Assembly: GCA_964629165.1 (NCBI GenBank)
Contig: CAZVQJ010000130.1
Location: forward strand, 1 to 8,440
Direction: 5' to 3'
Source: CAWVVV01 sp964629165
GTDB lineage: Bacteria; Verrucomicrobiota; Verrucomicrobiia; Opitutales; Oceanipulchritudinaceae
DNA: 8,440 nucleotides
A program made the translations under genes and the position numbers. Shown one piece after another: positions 7,749-8,440 of the stretch (position 1 is the stretch's first letter; the number at the start of each line of letters is the position of its first letter). Under the pieces are notes generated by a model, which searched no databases, was not told the DNA's origin, and saw nothing but the letters and a program-made list of their open reading frames with translations.

Positions 7749-7887
7749 GGGGAGGATGGGTTGTCGACGGGCATGATGCCGTCCCGAGAATCGACGAAGC
7801 GAAGGGGGGCGCGGAGGATGAACAGCCCCATCTGCACATGCGCCAAATCCGACTTTAACCCGACAGACAAACGTCCGCGCTGCGCGC
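7749..7887 (-). other. 139-base leader between TPR gene and receptor gene
   Basis: This is the most likely place for the cluster promoter, because the gene upstream is of unrelated type. I see no clear sigma-70 -35/-10 pair. Just after the TPR stop, GCGC-GCA-GCGC can form a 4-bp hairpin but without a T tract. A better inverted repeat lies at 7766-7783 near the receptor start codon. Confidence 0.45.
7766..7783. promoter_or_regulatory. 18-base imperfect palindrome upstream of the receptor ATG
   Basis: The plus-strand sequence GACGGGCATGATGCCGTC has 8-base arms (GACGG-CAT / ATGCCGTC) around a central G, with one extra G in the left arm. It lies 17 bases ahead of the receptor start codon. It is bracketed by a wider GTCGA ... 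TCGAC pair (7763-7767 and 7791-7795) that partly overlaps the left arm. It could be a repressor or activator operator, or an mRNA hairpin near the initiation region. No known operator consensus is matched. Confidence 0.3.
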
Positions 7888-8440
7888 TTATTCCAGAACG
7901 CTTGCGTGGGCGGAACCTTGGAGTAGAGCGGGGGGTCCCTGGATCGTCGCGGTCGCCTCTCGCAGGAGGATCCTCGCAAAGGCCCAGTCGAACCAGAATC
8001 CGTAGACCGGTGTTCCACGGCCCATGTATCCCTGAAACTTCTCCTCCACGAGGCGATGTGCCCGAGCCCATTCTTGATCGGCCTCCTGTATGTTCCCCAG
8101 GCGGAAGAGCGCCATCGCACGAATGACGCGAGCCGTCGCGATGAGGGGGGCATTGGCGCCGTCGTAGGCGAGGCTTTGGTCCGCCCAGCCGGTGGAGGCT
8201 TCGTAATTGCCTCGGCGATATTCATAGAGCGCCATCGACATCGACCGCCATGAGATCTGAAAGGCGTCACCGACGTCTTCCGCTTCCTGACAGGCCTTCA
8301 CCGTCAATTCGGCAAGAGGCGCCATCGAAGCGATGAGATGTTCGCTTGCGGGGGCGAGTAGGCTGATCTTGACGATCCGGTCGGCAAAGGGGGTGGGGGT
8401 ATCGACAAAACGGGCAATGGCTTCCTTTCGGAACTCCTCG
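7888..8440 (-). CDS. TPR protein, C-terminal part (probable Ser/Thr kinase-TPR fusion)
   Basis: The last 183 codons of a gene whose start lies beyond the window end; the frame is open through base 8439. Counting from the window edge, it begins EEFRKEAIARFVDTPTPFAD and has two helix-pair units resembling tetratricopeptide repeats at about 59-92 (with YRRGNYEAS) and 99-131 (with ALFRLGNIQEADQEWARA). A last helix, FWFDWAFARILLREA (148-162), follows. This run, especially the closing W-[DE]-W-x-x-A-R-I-L-L-R-E-A type ending, recalls the tails of large Ser/Thr protein kinases with TPR arrays common in Verrucomicrobia and Planctomycetes. No kinase domain is in view, so the kinase part is inference. 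It reads in the same direction as the receptor gene, 139 bases upstream of it. A shared function is possible but not shown. Confidence 0.75.
   Translation of the reverse strand, partial: EEFRKEAIARFVDTPTPFADRIVKISLLAPASEHLIASMAPLAELTVKACQEAEDVGDAFQISWRSMSMALYEYRRGNYEASTGWADQSLAYDGANAPLIATARVIRAMALFRLGNIQEADQEWARAHRLVEEKFQGYMGRGTPVYGFWFDWAFARILLREATATIQGPPALLQGSAHASVLE

Noticed and set aside
7834..7843. GCACATGCGC imperfect palindrome in the receptor leader
   Set aside because: Ten bases with one mismatched pair is expected by chance in GC-rich DNA and matches no operator I know.
6978..8126. 382-codon open frame on the plus strand opposite the receptor N-terminus and TPR gene
   Set aside because: Antisense to two recognisable coding regions and lacking any recognisable motif.
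7749..8270. 174-codon in-frame extension of the TonB receptor to an ATG at 8270
   Set aside because: The extension is arginine/proline/serine-rich, overlaps the TPR gene in a different frame and would bury the signal peptide.

Overview
The window looks like chromosome from a GC-rich, Gram-negative member of the Verrucomicrobiota, most likely the Opitutae. I base this on recalled family resemblance, since there is no rRNA or marker gene here. The clues are the TonB-dependent receptor (Xanthomonas-Caulobacter type plug ending in the Opitutae-style wording VADALQRVPGIQVERAQGEV), the C-terminus of a TPR protein of the kind fused to Ser/Thr kinases in Verrucomicrobia and Planctomycetes, and start codons with no Shine-Dalgarno sequence.

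Layout. (a) 1-1362, plus strand: the 3' part of a P-loop ATPase gene. A two-helix membrane hairpin sits between its Walker A and Walker B motifs. (b) 1409-7748, minus strand, read right to left: a four-gene arabinan utilisation cluster. It encodes an outer-membrane TonB-dependent receptor (7748-5049), a GPH-family sugar:cation symporter (4894-3488), a cytoplasmic GH43 exo-arabinofuranosidase-like enzyme (3488-2541) and an exported GH43 arabinanase (2485-1409). (c) 7888-8440, minus strand: the 3' end of a TPR-protein gene, probably a Ser/Thr kinase-TPR fusion, that runs off the window. The ATPase gene and the cluster converge, with 46 bases between stop codons.

How the genes work together (inference). 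The exported arabinanase cuts alpha-1,5-arabinan. The receptor takes arabino-oligosaccharides across the outer membrane using TonB energy, and the GPH symporter moves them across the inner membrane. The cytoplasmic GH43 enzyme then releases L-arabinose. The symporter and exo-enzyme genes overlap by one base (TAATG), so those two are almost certainly cotranscribed. No SusD-like lipoprotein, regulator or arabinose catabolic gene lies in the window. Non-coding stretches are all short (46, 55, 154 and 139 bases). Two of them hold inverted repeats that could be regulatory. No tRNA, rRNA, CRISPR array, insertion sequence or attachment site was seen.
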